64,000 nucleotides of DNA from DASXVU01 sp963732855 (lineage in GTDB: Archaea > Thermoplasmatota > Thermoplasmata > Methanomassiliicoccales > UBA472). The notes under the pieces are model-generated. The model was not told the DNA's origin. It did not search any database and was given only the letters and a program-made list of their open reading frames with translations. The DNA is taken from positions 558,001 to 622,000 of the forward strand of contig CAVTBB010000003.1 in the NCBI GenBank assembly GCA_963732855.1, in the 5' to 3' direction. The position numbers and the translations under genes were made by a program. Of this stretch, positions 8,866 through 17,949 are shown one piece after another. How positions within the stretch are numbered: the first letter of the stretch is position 1; the number at the start of each line of letters is the position of its first letter.

Positions 8866-10475
8866 TGAAACTGCTCGTTACCGACGAACTCTCGAAGGAA
8901 GGCCTCGAGATGCTGACCAAGGATGGCGACGTCAAGGTAGACGTAAAGCCAAAGATCCCCCAAGAGGAATTGATCAAGATCATCGGCGACTACGACGGTC
9001 TCATCGTGCGCAGCGGCACCAAGGTCACCGCCCAGGTCATCGAGGCGGGCAAGAACCTCCGTGTCGTCGGGCGGGCCGGTGTTGGGGTCGATAATGTCGA
9101 CGTTGAGGCTGCCACCAGGCGCGGCATTCTGGTCATGAACACTCCGTCGGCCAACATCATCTCCGCATGCGAGCATACCCTGGCCATGATGCTCTCCCTG
9201 GCAAGGAACATCCCCTGGGCCGACAAATCGGTCAAGGAGGGCAAGTGGGAGAAGAGCAAGTTCATGGGGGTGGAGCTGAGCGGAAAGACCCTCGGTATCA
9301 TCGGTATCGGGCGTATTGGTGGTGAGGTGGCCAAGAGGGCCAAGGCCTTCGGCATGAAGCTCATCGGTTTCGACCCTTACATATCGCCAGAGGCGGCGGT
9401 CAAGCTTGGAGTGCGCCTGTTGCCCCTGGACAAGGTATGTGAGGAGGCCGATTTCATAACCGTTCACGCAGCGCTCACTCCGACCACCCACAATCTGGTC
9501 AGTACGGCGCAGTTCAACATGATGAAGCCCACGGTCATGATCGTCAACTGCGCCCGCGGTGGAATCATCGATGAGGCGGCCTGGGTCGAAGCGCTGAGGA
9601 CGAAGCGCATCGCCGGTTCCGCCATCGATGTCTTCGAACAGGAACCGCTCCCGAAGGACTCTCCGTTCCTCGGTCTGACCAACGCGGTGTTGACGCCCCA
9701 TCTGGGGGCATCGACCAAGGAAGCCCAGGAGAAGGTCTCGATCGAGATGGCCGAGCACGTGAAGATTTTCCTAGTGGACAACAGGATCACTAACGCGGTC
9801 AACGCCCCCCTGGGCAAGATCGACCCGAAGGTGGCACCCTTCATCGGCATCGCCGAGAGGCTCGGAACCTTCTGCATGCAGCTGGTCGACGGACCGGTCA
9901 AGAAGATAGAGGTCGAGGTTCATGGCGAGATCGCCAACATGGACACCAGGATGGTCACGGTATCGGCACTGGTCGGCGTGCTCTCCACGGTCAAGGGAGA
10001 GAACATCAACATCATCAACGCCGGCTCCATCGCCCGCGAGATGGGCATCCAAGTTGTCGAGTCCAAGGTGGATGAATCGACGCACTATGTGAACATGCTC
10101 ATCGTCCGAGTGTCGTCCGATGGCATCAAGCGCGAGGCGAGAGGTACCGCCTTCCCAGCCAGTGAGCCACGGCTCATCGGCATCGATGAGTTTGACGTCG
10201 ATGTACCGCTGGAGGGCGACTTTGTGATGACCAAGCACCATGACATGCCGGGAATGATCGGCAAGGTCGGCATGATGCTCGGGAACCGCCACATCAACAT
10301 CGCCAACATGAACGTCGGCCGCGAGACCAAGGGAGGCCAGGCGATCATGATCATGTCGGTGGACGGCGCCGTTGGAAAAGAGGTCCTGGACGAGCTGCGG
10401 GCGGAGAAGAACTTCCACGAGGCCCGCTCCATTACTCTCAGCCACATGAAGGACCGTGAATACATGAGCCTCTAA
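8862..10475 (+). CDS. serA: D-3-phosphoglycerate dehydrogenase, long form with ACT domain
   Basis: Catalyses NAD-dependent oxidation of 3-phosphoglycerate, the first step of serine synthesis. At 537 residues it is the long form: catalytic and NAD domains (GIGRIGGEVAKRA nucleotide fold, NCARGG with the catalytic Arg, TPHLGAST with the catalytic His), an allosteric substrate-binding domain (about 320-450), and a C-terminal ACT domain (from about 460, MTKHHDMPGMIGKV) where serine would bind. Two in-frame ATGs occur at 8862 and 8865; the first overlaps the upstream stop. With the preceding aminotransferase it supplies phosphoserine. Confidence 0.93.
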   Translation: MMKLLVTDELSKEGLEMLTKDGDVKVDVKPKIPQEELIKIIGDYDGLIVRSGTKVTAQVIEAGKNLRVVGRAGVGVDNVDVEAATRRGILVMNTPSANIISACEHTLAMMLSLARNIPWADKSVKEGKWEKSKFMGVELSGKTLGIIGIGRIGGEVAKRAKAFGMKLIGFDPYISPEAAVKLGVRLLPLDKVCEEADFITVHAALTPTTHNLVSTAQFNMMKPTVMIVNCARGGIIDEAAWVEALRTKRIAGSAIDVFEQEPLPKDSPFLGLTNAVLTPHLGASTKEAQEKVSIEMAEHVKIFLVDNRITNAVNAPLGKIDPKVAPFIGIAERLGTFCMQLVDGPVKKIEVEVHGEIANMDTRMVTVSALVGVLSTVKGENINIINAGSIAREMGIQVVESKVDESTHYVNMLIVRVSSDGIKREARGTAFPASEPRLIGIDEFDVDVPLEGDFVMTKHHDMPGMIGKVGMMLGNRHINIANMNVGRETKGGQAIMIMSVDGAVGKEVLDELRAEKNFHEARSITLSHMKDREYMSL

Positions 10476-10483
10476 ATCGGTCC

Positions 10484-10510
10484 CGCCCTTCGGGGGCGTT
10501 CTCCATTTTT
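10484..10510 (+). terminator. Hairpin plus T-run after serA
   Basis: CGCCC (10484-10488) and GGGCG (10494-10498) form a short GC stem with a 5-nt loop, followed by a T5 run at 10506-10510. It begins eight bases after the serA stop and precedes the 2-epimerase gene. Archaeal termination depends mainly on the T-run, so the hairpin may be incidental. Confidence 0.4.
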
Positions 10511-10550
10511 CAGGCCAAGGTTAATTACCGCATGCAGCGTTCCAGCATCG

Positions 10551-11666
10551 ATGCGCATATTCTCGGTCGTAGGCGCCCGGCCCCAGTTCGTCAAGCTGGC
10601 GCCGCTGCACAAGGCCATAACCGTTCGTCACCAGCACGTCATCGTGCACACCGGACAACATTACGATTACCAGATGTCCCAATCGTTCTTCGAGGAGCTC
10701 AGCATCCCCAATCCAGACTATAACCTGGGCGTCGGTTCCGGTCGTCAGGGGGCACAGACGGGGAAGATGATGGAAGAGCTGGAGAACGTCTTCATGAAAG
10801 ACAGACCGGATGTGGTCGTGGTCTATGGGGACACCAACAGCACATTGGCGGGTGCCCTCGTAGCGGCGAAGATGGGTCTGCCAATAGCCCACGTCGAGGC
10901 CGGGTTGCGCTCATATCGAAGGGGAATGCCGGAGGAGATCAATCGGGTGGTCACCGACCATCTTTCCAACCTCCTTCTTTGCCCCAGCCCGCCATCGGTC
11001 AAGAACCTGGAGAAGGAGGGCATCACCGAGGGCGTTGCGGTCGTTGGGGACGTGATGACAGAGTGTCTTCTGAGCATAGAGGGAAGCTTGGACTATAACA
11101 CCCCTGCGCGTTTTGGTGTGAAGAAGGGCGAATATGTCCTGGCCACGATCCACCGGCAGGAGAACGCCGATTCTGAGGAGAACATGCGGGCGATCATCGG
11201 CGCGATGTGCGAATACGACGGGGATGTGGTCCTGCCGCTGCATCCGAGGACGGCAAAGAACATCGTCGCGTGGGGGTTGATGGGGCAGCTCACCGGTTCC
11301 CGCAACGTAAAGGTGCTGGAGCCATTGGATTTCCTTTCGTTCACGGCAATGGAGCGGCATGCGAAGAAGATCATGACCGATTCCGGCGGCGTGCAGAAGG
11401 AGGCATATTTCTGGGGCGTTCCCTGTGTCACCATCAGGGACGAGACCGAATGGACAGAGACCATGGAAGGAGGTTGGAATATATTGACCGGGGCAGACCG
11501 GGGGCGAATCCGGAAGGCTCTAGCACTACCGGACCCGCAGAGCGCTCGCGCCGTTGTCTACGGGGATGCGCACGTATCGTCTCGGATCGTAGCCGAGATC
11601 GAAGCGATGATACTCAATAGTCCTCGTCCTCATCATGGGCAGACTGGCAGCTCGAACCTAACCTAG
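10551..11666 (+). CDS. wecB: UDP-N-acetylglucosamine 2-epimerase (non-hydrolysing)
   Basis: Interconverts UDP-GlcNAc and UDP-ManNAc, or the analogous 2,3-diacetamido sugars. 371 residues with the complete motif set: GARPQFVK, HTGQHYDYQMS, VYGDTNST, HVEAGLRSYRRGMPEEINRVV and DSGGVQKEA, with the catalytic acidic residues in the usual places. It is closer to typical WecB than the paralogue at 3352-4428. The last 53 bp overlap tail to tail with the thiamine-binding protein gene. It may supply ManNAc-type sugars to the glycan locus at 16-22 kb, in a WbpI-like role. Confidence 0.9.
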   Translation: MRIFSVVGARPQFVKLAPLHKAITVRHQHVIVHTGQHYDYQMSQSFFEELSIPNPDYNLGVGSGRQGAQTGKMMEELENVFMKDRPDVVVVYGDTNSTLAGALVAAKMGLPIAHVEAGLRSYRRGMPEEINRVVTDHLSNLLLCPSPPSVKNLEKEGITEGVAVVGDVMTECLLSIEGSLDYNTPARFGVKKGEYVLATIHRQENADSEENMRAIIGAMCEYDGDVVLPLHPRTAKNIVAWGLMGQLTGSRNVKVLEPLDFLSFTAMERHAKKIMTDSGGVQKEAYFWGVPCVTIRDETEWTETMEGGWNILTGADRGRIRKALALPDPQSARAVVYGDAHVSSRIVAEIEAMILNSPRPHHGQTGSSNLT

Positions 11667-11940
11667 ACTTGACGCTTTCCACCTTCGAGCTCATCGGATG
11701 AGTGCCCTTGCGGTCATCGATCTTGATGTTCGTGACCGCCCGGTCGGACATGGTCATGACCTTCTTGTGACATTCGACGATGACCTTCATGACCTTGTCC
11801 ATCTCCCCTTCGACGATAGTTCCCACCGGGGTGAGTTGATATCGAATCCCGTTCGCCTCGACGATCTTGATGCACTCGGCCACGTAAACGCTGAGGCTCT
11901 CCCCCTTGCCGACCGGGAAAACGCTGAACTCCGCGATCAT
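11614..11940 (-). CDS. MTH1187/YkoF family thiamine-binding protein
   Basis: Small ferredoxin-like fold protein of 108 residues (UPF0045 family). Characteristic stretches are MIAEFSVFPVGKGESLSVYVAE at the N-terminus, YQLTPVGTIVEGE, and AVTNIKIDDRKG. Members bind thiamine or related compounds and are often dimers of tandem strands. The last 15 residues are acidic and poorly conserved; they are encoded where the gene overlaps the 3' end of the convergent 2-epimerase gene. No thiamine genes are adjacent, so its role here is open. Confidence 0.8.
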   Translation of the reverse strand: MIAEFSVFPVGKGESLSVYVAECIKIVEANGIRYQLTPVGTIVEGEMDKVMKVIVECHKKVMTMSDRAVTNIKIDDRKGTHPMSSKVESVKSRLGSSCQSAHDEDEDY

Positions 11941-12093
11941 TGCCTTTCTCCTTTGACCTATAATCTTGGTAACTCCTCCGATTTATTCATTTAGCCGCAG
12001 CGTGTCTATTCGACGATGCATCGAGGTGTTCGTAGACCTAATCGTTGATTCCGGCTAATGAATCATGACAGGCGGACTCCAAATAACAAAATC

Positions 12094-12101
12094 TTTAAAT
12101 A
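12094..12101 (+). promoter_or_regulatory. TATA box for the DUF6015-like gene
   Basis: TTTAAATA within an A-rich context (preceded by CAAAATC) predicts a start site near 12125 and a leader of about 45 nt before the ATG at 12169. The flanking bases are AT-rich compared with adjacent coding DNA. Confidence 0.5.
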
Positions 12102-12168
12102 GTGTTTCCTGAATGAATAGAAACTCAACTTACTTCAATTATAACATTCAACGACAAGGGGCAACTCA

Positions 12169-12732
12169 ATGAAAAGCACCGGAAGCGCAAAGTCCCGAGC
12201 TTTACCTGCCGTAAAAGGTGGAAAAGCGAAGGCAGCCGCTCTCCCCATTTTGGGGGGACTAACCATGAAGACTGCCGAACCTTCGACCGCCGGAGGTAAA
12301 TCCGAGGAACCTTCTTTTGAGATCTGTTTTGATGACAAATGCACGACCTTGACCGTCGATGATCTCACACAAGCTATCAAGAATAGCATCGACCGCAGTG
12401 GGATGCCGGATGAACAGGCCCGTATGATGGCGCAGCACGTAATGAACTTCTTTGGTTACAGCGAGCGCATCATCGACAACATCCTGGAACCGGAGGACCG
12501 TGACGCCTTCTATATGCTCGAGGACACCGGTATCCTGACCACCGAGCGGGAAGAGACAACGCTTTACGATGGTAGGGAGTGGAGAATTCATTACTGGCTT
12601 TTCAGAAAGGAACGCATCTTTGAGCTCATCAGCGGCAACGGACATTTAGGTGGGCTATGCGAGGATGCCCTGTCCTGCTATGACGATGTACCAGAGGACA
12701 TCTGGACCAGGCAAGAAGCAAAGAAAGAGTGA
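12169..12732 (+). CDS. DUF6015-like conserved protein of unknown function
   Basis: 187 residues. The first 45 are low-complexity and rich in Lys, Ala and Gly (KSTGSAKSRALP), probably disordered. The conserved core starts near residue 60 with LTVDDLTQAIKNSI and is mainly helical: a pattern resembling two helix-turn-helix units, then a YMLEDTGILTTEREE segment and a WRIHYWLFRKERI strand pair before a C-terminal acidic tail. I recall this type of protein from Thermoplasmata-related archaea as DUF6015, with no assigned role. The strand-turn wing may indicate a winged-helix fold, which is inference. It is transcribed alone from the TATA box at 12094. Confidence 0.65.
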   Translation: MKSTGSAKSRALPAVKGGKAKAAALPILGGLTMKTAEPSTAGGKSEEPSFEICFDDKCTTLTVDDLTQAIKNSIDRSGMPDEQARMMAQHVMNFFGYSERIIDNILEPEDRDAFYMLEDTGILTTEREETTLYDGREWRIHYWLFRKERIFELISGNGHLGGLCEDALSCYDDVPEDIWTRQEAKKE

Positions 12733-12810
12733 ACCTCAAACTCTTTCATAAATCACTTCCTCATTTTTAAACAATAATCATCCGTCAGTTTCGATGAGGT
12801 CACCGAAACC

Positions 12811-12819
12811 CTATTTATG
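12811..12819 (+). promoter_or_regulatory. TATA box for xpd
   Basis: CTATTTATG is centred about 26 bp before the ATG of the helicase gene, so transcription should begin at or within a few bases of the start codon (leaderless). Confidence 0.45.
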
Positions 12820-12840
12820 CAAGGCCCGCTCGCATGAGGG

Positions 12841-14751
12841 ATGGTTGTCTTCCCCTACCCCCCTAGACCGAACCAACTCCAGTTCGTGAAATTGGTGGAG
12901 GAGGTCGCCAGGAACAAAGGGCACCTAGTACTGGAGAGCGGAACCGGGACGGGAAAGACCGTCTGTGCGCTGTCTGGAACGATCCAGGAAGCCCTCGCCC
13001 ATGGTCGGAAGGTGCTCTACCTCACTCGGACCAACTCGCAGGAGGAGCAGGTAGTGCGTGAGCTCCGTCGCATCAACGAGAAGACCCCGATCTTCGGCAT
13101 CGCTATTCAAGGAAGGCAGGTCACATGCCCGCTCATAAGGAGGGACCAGGAGCTCAAGGGCGGCAATCCCGAAGAGCTTTCCCGGATCTGCGGTGAGAAA
13201 AAGAAGAAGGTCCTTGCCAACCAGCCTGGCGGGTGCCGTTTCTATGCTGAGCTGATCAATATCGATCATGAGGAGGTGGAGAAGTATTGCAGGGAGAACC
13301 TGCCCACCGCGGAGGAGTTCGTGCGCTATTGCGACACGAAGAACGTCTGTCCCCACGAAATGATGAAGGAGATGGTCTCATCCGCCACCGTGGTCGCCGC
13401 GCCCTATGCATACTTCTTCGTTCCATTCATTAGGCATTCATTGCTGGATTGGATGGGGGTACGTCTGGAGGAGCTGATCGTCATAATCGATGAGGCGCAT
13501 AACATTCCCGACTATACTCGCGAGATCGAGTCGTTCGAGCTTTCCCGCGCCCTGCTCGACCTGGTCCAGAAGGAGGTGGACGAATATGGCGACCCAGAGG
13601 TGCTCCAGGGGGTGAGCATCATGGACGTGGTCATCGAGCTGCGGAAACTCCTCCAGGCAGCGGTGGACGAATACCTGATCGAGGAGGATGGGCTTATTCC
13701 CCCCTCGTTCCTTGAGGAGGGGTTGATGAGCGGTTTCACGGCGTCATCCCGGGCCATCGAGATCGCTGCCAAGGCGCTGATGGAGCATGGCGAGATCGTC
13801 CGGGAACAGAGGATCGAGCAGAATCGCCTGCCCCGCTCGTACATTTTCTCCATGGGGGCATTCCTCAGGAACTGGTTCTCCACCGACGAGTGGACCTTCG
13901 TCAAGCTCATCGTGGGCGGGGACAACCCGTACTTCAAGGCCTATTGCCTGGACCCTATCGTAACGACATCGGTCCTGCTGGGTTGCGGTGGAACGATCCA
14001 TATGTCCGGCACACTGTCCCCGCTTGCTGAATACCGGGACTCGATCGGCCTCCCCTCGGAAACGGTCATGCGCATGTTCCCATCACCCTTTCCGAAAGAG
14101 AACCGGGCCGTTTTCTATACCGAGGACGTCACCACCAAGTTCGAAGAAATGTCCCAGGACGATGGGATCATCCCGAGGATGGAGGAAACGGTGGTCAGCC
14201 TGTGCAACGTGGTGAAAAAGAACACTGTCATATTCTTTCCTTCCTACGCGCTGATGGAACGCTTCCTGGCGGACAAGATATTGATCAAGATCAAGCGCAA
14301 GGTGATGCTGGAGGAACGGGGCATGGCCCAATCTGAACTGATGGACGTGGTAACCCGTTTCAAGGGCGAGGCCGGGGTGGGGGCGGTCCTGTTCTCAGTG
14401 GTTGGTGGCCGGATCAGCGAAGGCATCGACTTCCCTGACAAAGAGCTACAGCTGGCGGTGATCATCGGCGTCCCTTACCCGAAGCCGACCGCTAAGCAAA
14501 GGGCGTTGATGCATTATTATGAACGTAAGTTCCACAAGGGGTGGGAGATAACCGTCAAGGCCCCGACCAGCCGCAAGATGCTGCAAGCCATCGGAAGGCT
14601 GATCAGGACCGAGACCGATGTCGGAGCGGCAGTGATCCTAGATCGTCGGGCCAAGCAGTTCACCGACAGGATAGAGCTGACCCTGACTGATGATCCCCTC
14701 TCATCTGTGTTGGAATTCTTCGACCATTCGAACGGGGGCAAAAGTTCTTAA
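12841..14751 (+). CDS. xpd: XPD/Rad3-type DNA helicase with Fe-S cluster
   Basis: SF2 5'-3' DNA helicase of 636 residues. Walker A is GTGTGKT at residues 34-40, and the DEAH box is in VIIDEAHNIPDY near 220. Between motifs Ia and II the cysteines C96, C117, C132 and C170 are placed as the 4Fe-4S domain ligands of XPD, and an Arch-like insertion follows the DEAH box. C-terminal motifs include GRISEGIDFPDKELQ (motif V region) and AIGRLIRTETD (motif VI). Archaeal XPD acts in DNA repair or helicase processing, since archaea lack a TFIIH. The downstream CarS gene starts 24 bp after the stop. Confidence 0.93.
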   Translation: MVVFPYPPRPNQLQFVKLVEEVARNKGHLVLESGTGTGKTVCALSGTIQEALAHGRKVLYLTRTNSQEEQVVRELRRINEKTPIFGIAIQGRQVTCPLIRRDQELKGGNPEELSRICGEKKKKVLANQPGGCRFYAELINIDHEEVEKYCRENLPTAEEFVRYCDTKNVCPHEMMKEMVSSATVVAAPYAYFFVPFIRHSLLDWMGVRLEELIVIIDEAHNIPDYTREIESFELSRALLDLVQKEVDEYGDPEVLQGVSIMDVVIELRKLLQAAVDEYLIEEDGLIPPSFLEEGLMSGFTASSRAIEIAAKALMEHGEIVREQRIEQNRLPRSYIFSMGAFLRNWFSTDEWTFVKLIVGGDNPYFKAYCLDPIVTTSVLLGCGGTIHMSGTLSPLAEYRDSIGLPSETVMRMFPSPFPKENRAVFYTEDVTTKFEEMSQDDGIIPRMEETVVSLCNVVKKNTVIFFPSYALMERFLADKILIKIKRKVMLEERGMAQSELMDVVTRFKGEAGVGAVLFSVVGGRISEGIDFPDKELQLAVIIGVPYPKPTAKQRALMHYYERKFHKGWEITVKAPTSRKMLQAIGRLIRTETDVGAAVILDRRAKQFTDRIELTLTDDPLSSVLEFFDHSNGGKSS

Positions 14752-14774
14752 TCGGCTGTCAGAATCAGCTGCCG

Positions 14775-15341
14775 ATGGATGCGATCATCGTCGCCCTGAG
14801 CGGCTTCTGGTTGATGTTGCCGGCGTTCCTGCCGAACTCCGCAGCGGTCGTTTTCGGAGGAGGCAGGCCGATTGATTTCGGTCGCTCGTGGCACGGGAGA
14901 CGCATATTGGGCGATGGCAAGACCTGGACCGGACTGATCGGCGGGATTTCCGCCGGTGTCGGGCTAGGAGTGATCCAGATGATGATTGCCGCGTCCTTCG
15001 GGGATAAGGGCGGACTGTGGGGATTTGGATCCCTGCCAAATGCTCTTGGAATCATCCTAGCACTGGCGGTCGGCTCCTTAATGGGCGATCTGGCCGGATC
15101 GTTCATCAAGAGAAGGCTGGACCTAGGCAGGGGCGCCAAGGCACCGATCCTGGACCAGTACAACTTCATTGGAGGGGCTTTGATCGCGGTAGCCCTGTTG
15201 TTCCCTTCCTGGTTCATGTCATCATTCATAAATGGAGTGAGCATCCTGGCGCTCCTAACGGTCCTGATCGTCACCCCTATCCTGCACCGTTCGGTCAACA
15301 TCATAGGCTACCGGATGGGCCTGAAGAAGGTTCCGTGGTGA
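14775..15341 (+). CDS. carS: CDP-archaeol synthase
   Basis: Integral membrane CTP:2,3-di-O-geranylgeranylglycerol-1-phosphate cytidyltransferase, which activates the archaeal lipid backbone. It has 188 residues and about five hydrophobic segments. The family signature is clear: FGRSWHGRRILGDGKTW near residue 35, and GDLAGSFIKRRLDLGRGAKAP with DQYNFI near residue 105-130, which correspond to the cytidylyltransferase metal and CTP-binding loops. It lies between xpd and pyrE with short gaps. It is one of the strongest archaeal markers in the window. Confidence 0.93.
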   Translation: MDAIIVALSGFWLMLPAFLPNSAAVVFGGGRPIDFGRSWHGRRILGDGKTWTGLIGGISAGVGLGVIQMMIAASFGDKGGLWGFGSLPNALGIILALAVGSLMGDLAGSFIKRRLDLGRGAKAPILDQYNFIGGALIAVALLFPSWFMSSFINGVSILALLTVLIVTPILHRSVNIIGYRMGLKKVPW

Positions 15342-15347
15342 TCTGAA

Positions 15348-15878
15348 ATGTCGAACATCAAAGACTCATTGGTGCGCTGTGGCGCGATTTTGTACGGGGA
15401 CTTCACTCTCTCCTCGGGTAAGAAGAGCAAGTACTACATCGACATCAAGAAGGCGAGCACCGACCCAAAGATACTGGAAGAGGTCGCCGACGAGATGGCG
15501 CACATCATCGAAAAGGACGATATCGAGGTCGACCGGATCGCCGGCGTCGTGCTTGGCTCGGTCCCTCTGGCCGTCGCGCTCTCGCTCCGCACCGGCATCC
15601 AGTTCATCATGGTCCGCAAGGAGCCGAAGGACCACGGCACTGGCAGGCTGATCGAGGGTTCCCTGGAAAAGGGGATGAAAGTACTGGTCATCGAGGACGT
15701 GGTCACCTCTGCCGGTTCGGCGGCCTATGCCATCGAGCTGCTGCGGAATAACGGGGCTGAGATCGACCATGTCCTATCGGTGGTGGACCGTGAGGAAGGC
15801 GGCAGGGAGAAGCTGGAGTCGATGTCCACAAGACTGCATGCCCTCGTCACCGCCAGCGATGTCCTGGGGCAGCGTTGA
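15348..15878 (+). CDS. pyrE: Orotate phosphoribosyltransferase
   Basis: Converts orotate and PRPP to orotidine 5'-phosphate in pyrimidine synthesis. 176 residues, normal for short archaeal PyrE. The N-terminal YGDFTLSSGKKSKYYID stretch is specific to OPRTases, and the PRPP-binding motif is VLVIEDVVTSAGS (about residues 107-119). The flexible-loop KEPKDHGTG lies in between. Six bases separate it from carS, and its TGA overlaps the ATG of the uracil-DNA glycosylase gene. Confidence 0.93.
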   Translation: MSNIKDSLVRCGAILYGDFTLSSGKKSKYYIDIKKASTDPKILEEVADEMAHIIEKDDIEVDRIAGVVLGSVPLAVALSLRTGIQFIMVRKEPKDHGTGRLIEGSLEKGMKVLVIEDVVTSAGSAAYAIELLRNNGAEIDHVLSVVDREEGGREKLESMSTRLHALVTASDVLGQR

Positions 15879-16432
15879 TGAAACTAGAACGGGAATGCCG
15901 CAGGTGCCTCCTATGCCAGGGAAGGGCAAACGTTGTGGGCCCAAGCGGAAACCTCGATTCCAAGCTGGTTTTTGTGGGAGAGGCTCCTGGTGCGACCGAG
16001 GACCGAACCGGCCTGCCGTTCGTGGGGAAGGCCGGTAAGATGCTCGATCGGCTGTTGGCGGAGAACGGACTGCCTCGTGAAAGCATCATGATCACCAACG
16101 CGGTCAAATGCCGCCCCCCGAAGAACCGCCGACCGACCAGGGAGGAGGTGGTGGCTTGCCGCCCATACCTCATCGATGACCTGAACGATCGCTGTCTTAT
16201 CGTGGCCCTCGGACTCACCGCTTCGGAAGGCCTGCTGGGCCGGAAGGTCTCCCTCAAGGTCGATGCCAACAAGGTGTTCCAGGTGGAATTGGGCAAAGGG
16301 ATGATCAGCGTCATGCCGACATATCATCCTTCAGCTTGCCTGTTCAATCTGACGGCTAGGAAAGGGCTCAAGGAAGGCATCGCATTGGCCATGGAACGAT
16401 GCGGGTTCACTCGTACTCAAAGCACTTCTTGA
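15878..16432 (+). CDS. udg: Family 4 uracil-DNA glycosylase with Fe-S cluster
   Basis: Removes uracil from DNA, the product of cytosine deamination. The ATG at 15878 shares bases with the pyrE stop (TGATG); an upstream TTG is possible. The N-terminus has C7, C10 and C13 (CRRCLLC), and two further cysteines occur in NAVKCRPP and VACRPY with 15 residues between, the known Fe-S ligand spacing of this family. The active-site motif GEAPGATED follows, and YHPSA is the C-terminal His motif. The family 4 assignment rests on GEAPG and the cysteines. The 3' end overlaps the convergent glycosyltransferase gene by 26 bp. Confidence 0.9.
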   Translation: MKLERECRRCLLCQGRANVVGPSGNLDSKLVFVGEAPGATEDRTGLPFVGKAGKMLDRLLAENGLPRESIMITNAVKCRPPKNRRPTREEVVACRPYLIDDLNDRCLIVALGLTASEGLLGRKVSLKVDANKVFQVELGKGMISVMPTYHPSACLFNLTARKGLKEGIALAMERCGFTRTQSTS

Positions 16433-17082
16433 AAAGGAATCTGATGTTCTTGTAGCCATCCTTCCAGGAGGACAGCTTCACTTCCCCAACGCGTCGGCGG
16501 TAGTAGATGGGGATCTCCTTGGCCCTGAGTTTCTTGAAGGCCTCGATCTTGATCTCCTCGGACATAGCCATCCCATCATCCTTCAGGTTCATCTTGGCCA
16601 TCTGGTCCCGCCTGAAGACCCACATACCGCTCTGTGAGTCCCTGACCTTGACCCGAAATAGGACGTTCATGGTCATCGTCAGCAGCTTGTTGCCGATGTG
16701 GTGCTCGAATGTCATGGCTCCCGGTTCGAGACCGGCGAAGCGATTGGTTGTGATAAAATCCAGCTTCTCCTGGATCAGAGTGTTGACGAGCTTTGGTATG
16801 TCCTCAGCCGGGTAGGTGCAATCGGCGTCGAGGGTAACAATGATGTCACCTTGGGCATTCTCGAAACCGGTCTTGTAAGCCCTGCCATAACCCCTTCGCG
16901 GTTCCTCCACGACCTTGGCACCCTTCTCTTGCGATCTCCCGGGTACGGTCCTTGGAGTTAGTGTCCACGATCAGCATCTCATGATCGATCTCGGCCTGTT
17001 TCAGTGTAGAATGGACGGAATCGAGCACCTGGCCGATGGATTGCTCTTCGTTCATCGTCGGTATTACCACACTAATCTTCAT
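16407..17082 (-). CDS. GT2 glycosyltransferase (dolichyl-phosphate sugar synthase-like), frameshifted
   Basis: Two overlapping frames make one gene. The first (17082 to about 16925) starts MKISVVIPTMNEEQSIGQVL and carries VDTNSKDRT; the second (about 16925 to 16407) carries VVEEPRRGYGRAYKTGF, LDADCTYP and SQSGMWVFRRD. Together they form a cytoplasmic DPM1-like GT2 of about 225 residues, without a C-terminal membrane anchor. The frames cross at about 16921-16930, and the total length is one base over a multiple of three. ATG 17082 was chosen over 17091 because the GT-A strand begins there. The likely role is to make a polyprenyl-phosphate sugar for the adjacent glycan locus. Confidence 0.75.
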
Positions 17083-17154
17083 TGCACGCACCAGCCAGTT
17101 CCGTATTCCCGGTTTTCCGTAATAAGGGTTTGTAATTCGCCACTCGCCAGGTAT

Positions 17155-17949
17155 TCAGTTCGATGTGGTGCGCTTATCTCCGAAAAGCTTGAAACCGACA
17201 TAGCCCATCATGGCCACGCCCAGCCGGATGAAGGCCCACATGGTCATCTTCTGTTTGAACATCTTGAGCGGGTCATAGGAGCCCCACAGCTTGCCATGCT
17301 TCATCGTCAGCTGTTTTCTTCCCGCGCCATTCCAGAACGCCTGCCTGAAGAAGCGGTAAACGGTCGCCTTGGTGCGGTGATAGATGACCGCGTTCGGATT
17401 GTAAACGATGTTGAAACCAGCATCCACCGCTCTCATGTTGAGGTCTATGTCCTCTGCGGTGATGAACCAATTGTCGAATCCCCCGGCTTTCGTGATCGCA
17501 TCTCGCCGGAACGCTTCGTTGCAGCTAGGATAAGATATGTCATTCCCCTTATGGTACAGCTCGACACGATCGAGGCTCTCCCAAGGCTGGTATCCAATGT
17601 TTATGGTCCGTCCCACCACGACCGGGGCCCCATCCCTTATCGATCCGCGCATCTCCTTGACCCAGAATGGGTTGGCGATACAGGTACCGCCGGTGAACAT
17701 GATGATATCTCCATTGGCTAGCGACACGCCATAGTTGGTGCTCTCGCCTCGCCTTCCTGGCTTAACGTAGAGCTTCACGAAGGGATACTTCTCAGTATAT
17801 GCCTTGATGATGTCCCTGGTGCGGTCCTTCGAGGCGGCGTCGACCACGATGATCTCGATAGGTCCCTCTTGCACTACGAGGCTGTCGAGGAGATCTGCTA
17901 TGTTCTTCTCCTCGTTCATAACGTTCAGAACAATGCTAGCTAGCATCAT
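17155..17949 (-). CDS. GT2 glycosyltransferase with C-terminal membrane segment
   Basis: 264 residues. The GT-A signatures are ASIVLNVMNEEKN at the N-terminus, VVDAASKDRTRD, and TAEDIDLNMRA near residue 170, followed by an RFFRQAFWNGAGRKQ motif seen in AglE/AglI-like archaeal transferases. A weak hydrophobic segment (MWAFIRLGVAMMGYVGF) lies close to the C-terminus. Its ATG overlaps the stop of the upstream membrane protein frame (ATGA at 17946-17949), which indicates translational coupling. Substrate unknown. Confidence 0.8.
   Translation of the reverse strand: MMLASIVLNVMNEEKNIADLLDSLVVQEGPIEIIVVDAASKDRTRDIIKAYTEKYPFVKLYVKPGRRGESTNYGVSLANGDIIMFTGGTCIANPFWVKEMRGSIRDGAPVVVGRTINIGYQPWESLDRVELYHKGNDISYPSCNEAFRRDAITKAGGFDNWFITAEDIDLNMRAVDAGFNIVYNPNAVIYHRTKATVYRFFRQAFWNGAGRKQLTMKHGKLWGSYDPLKMFKQKMTMWAFIRLGVAMMGYVGFKLFGDKRTTSN

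Noticed and set aside
8751..9758. 335-codon open frame antisense to serA
   Set aside because: Its composition (runs of His, Asp, Arg and Gly) is that of a reverse reading of a GC-rich gene, and serA covers it fully with all motifs intact.
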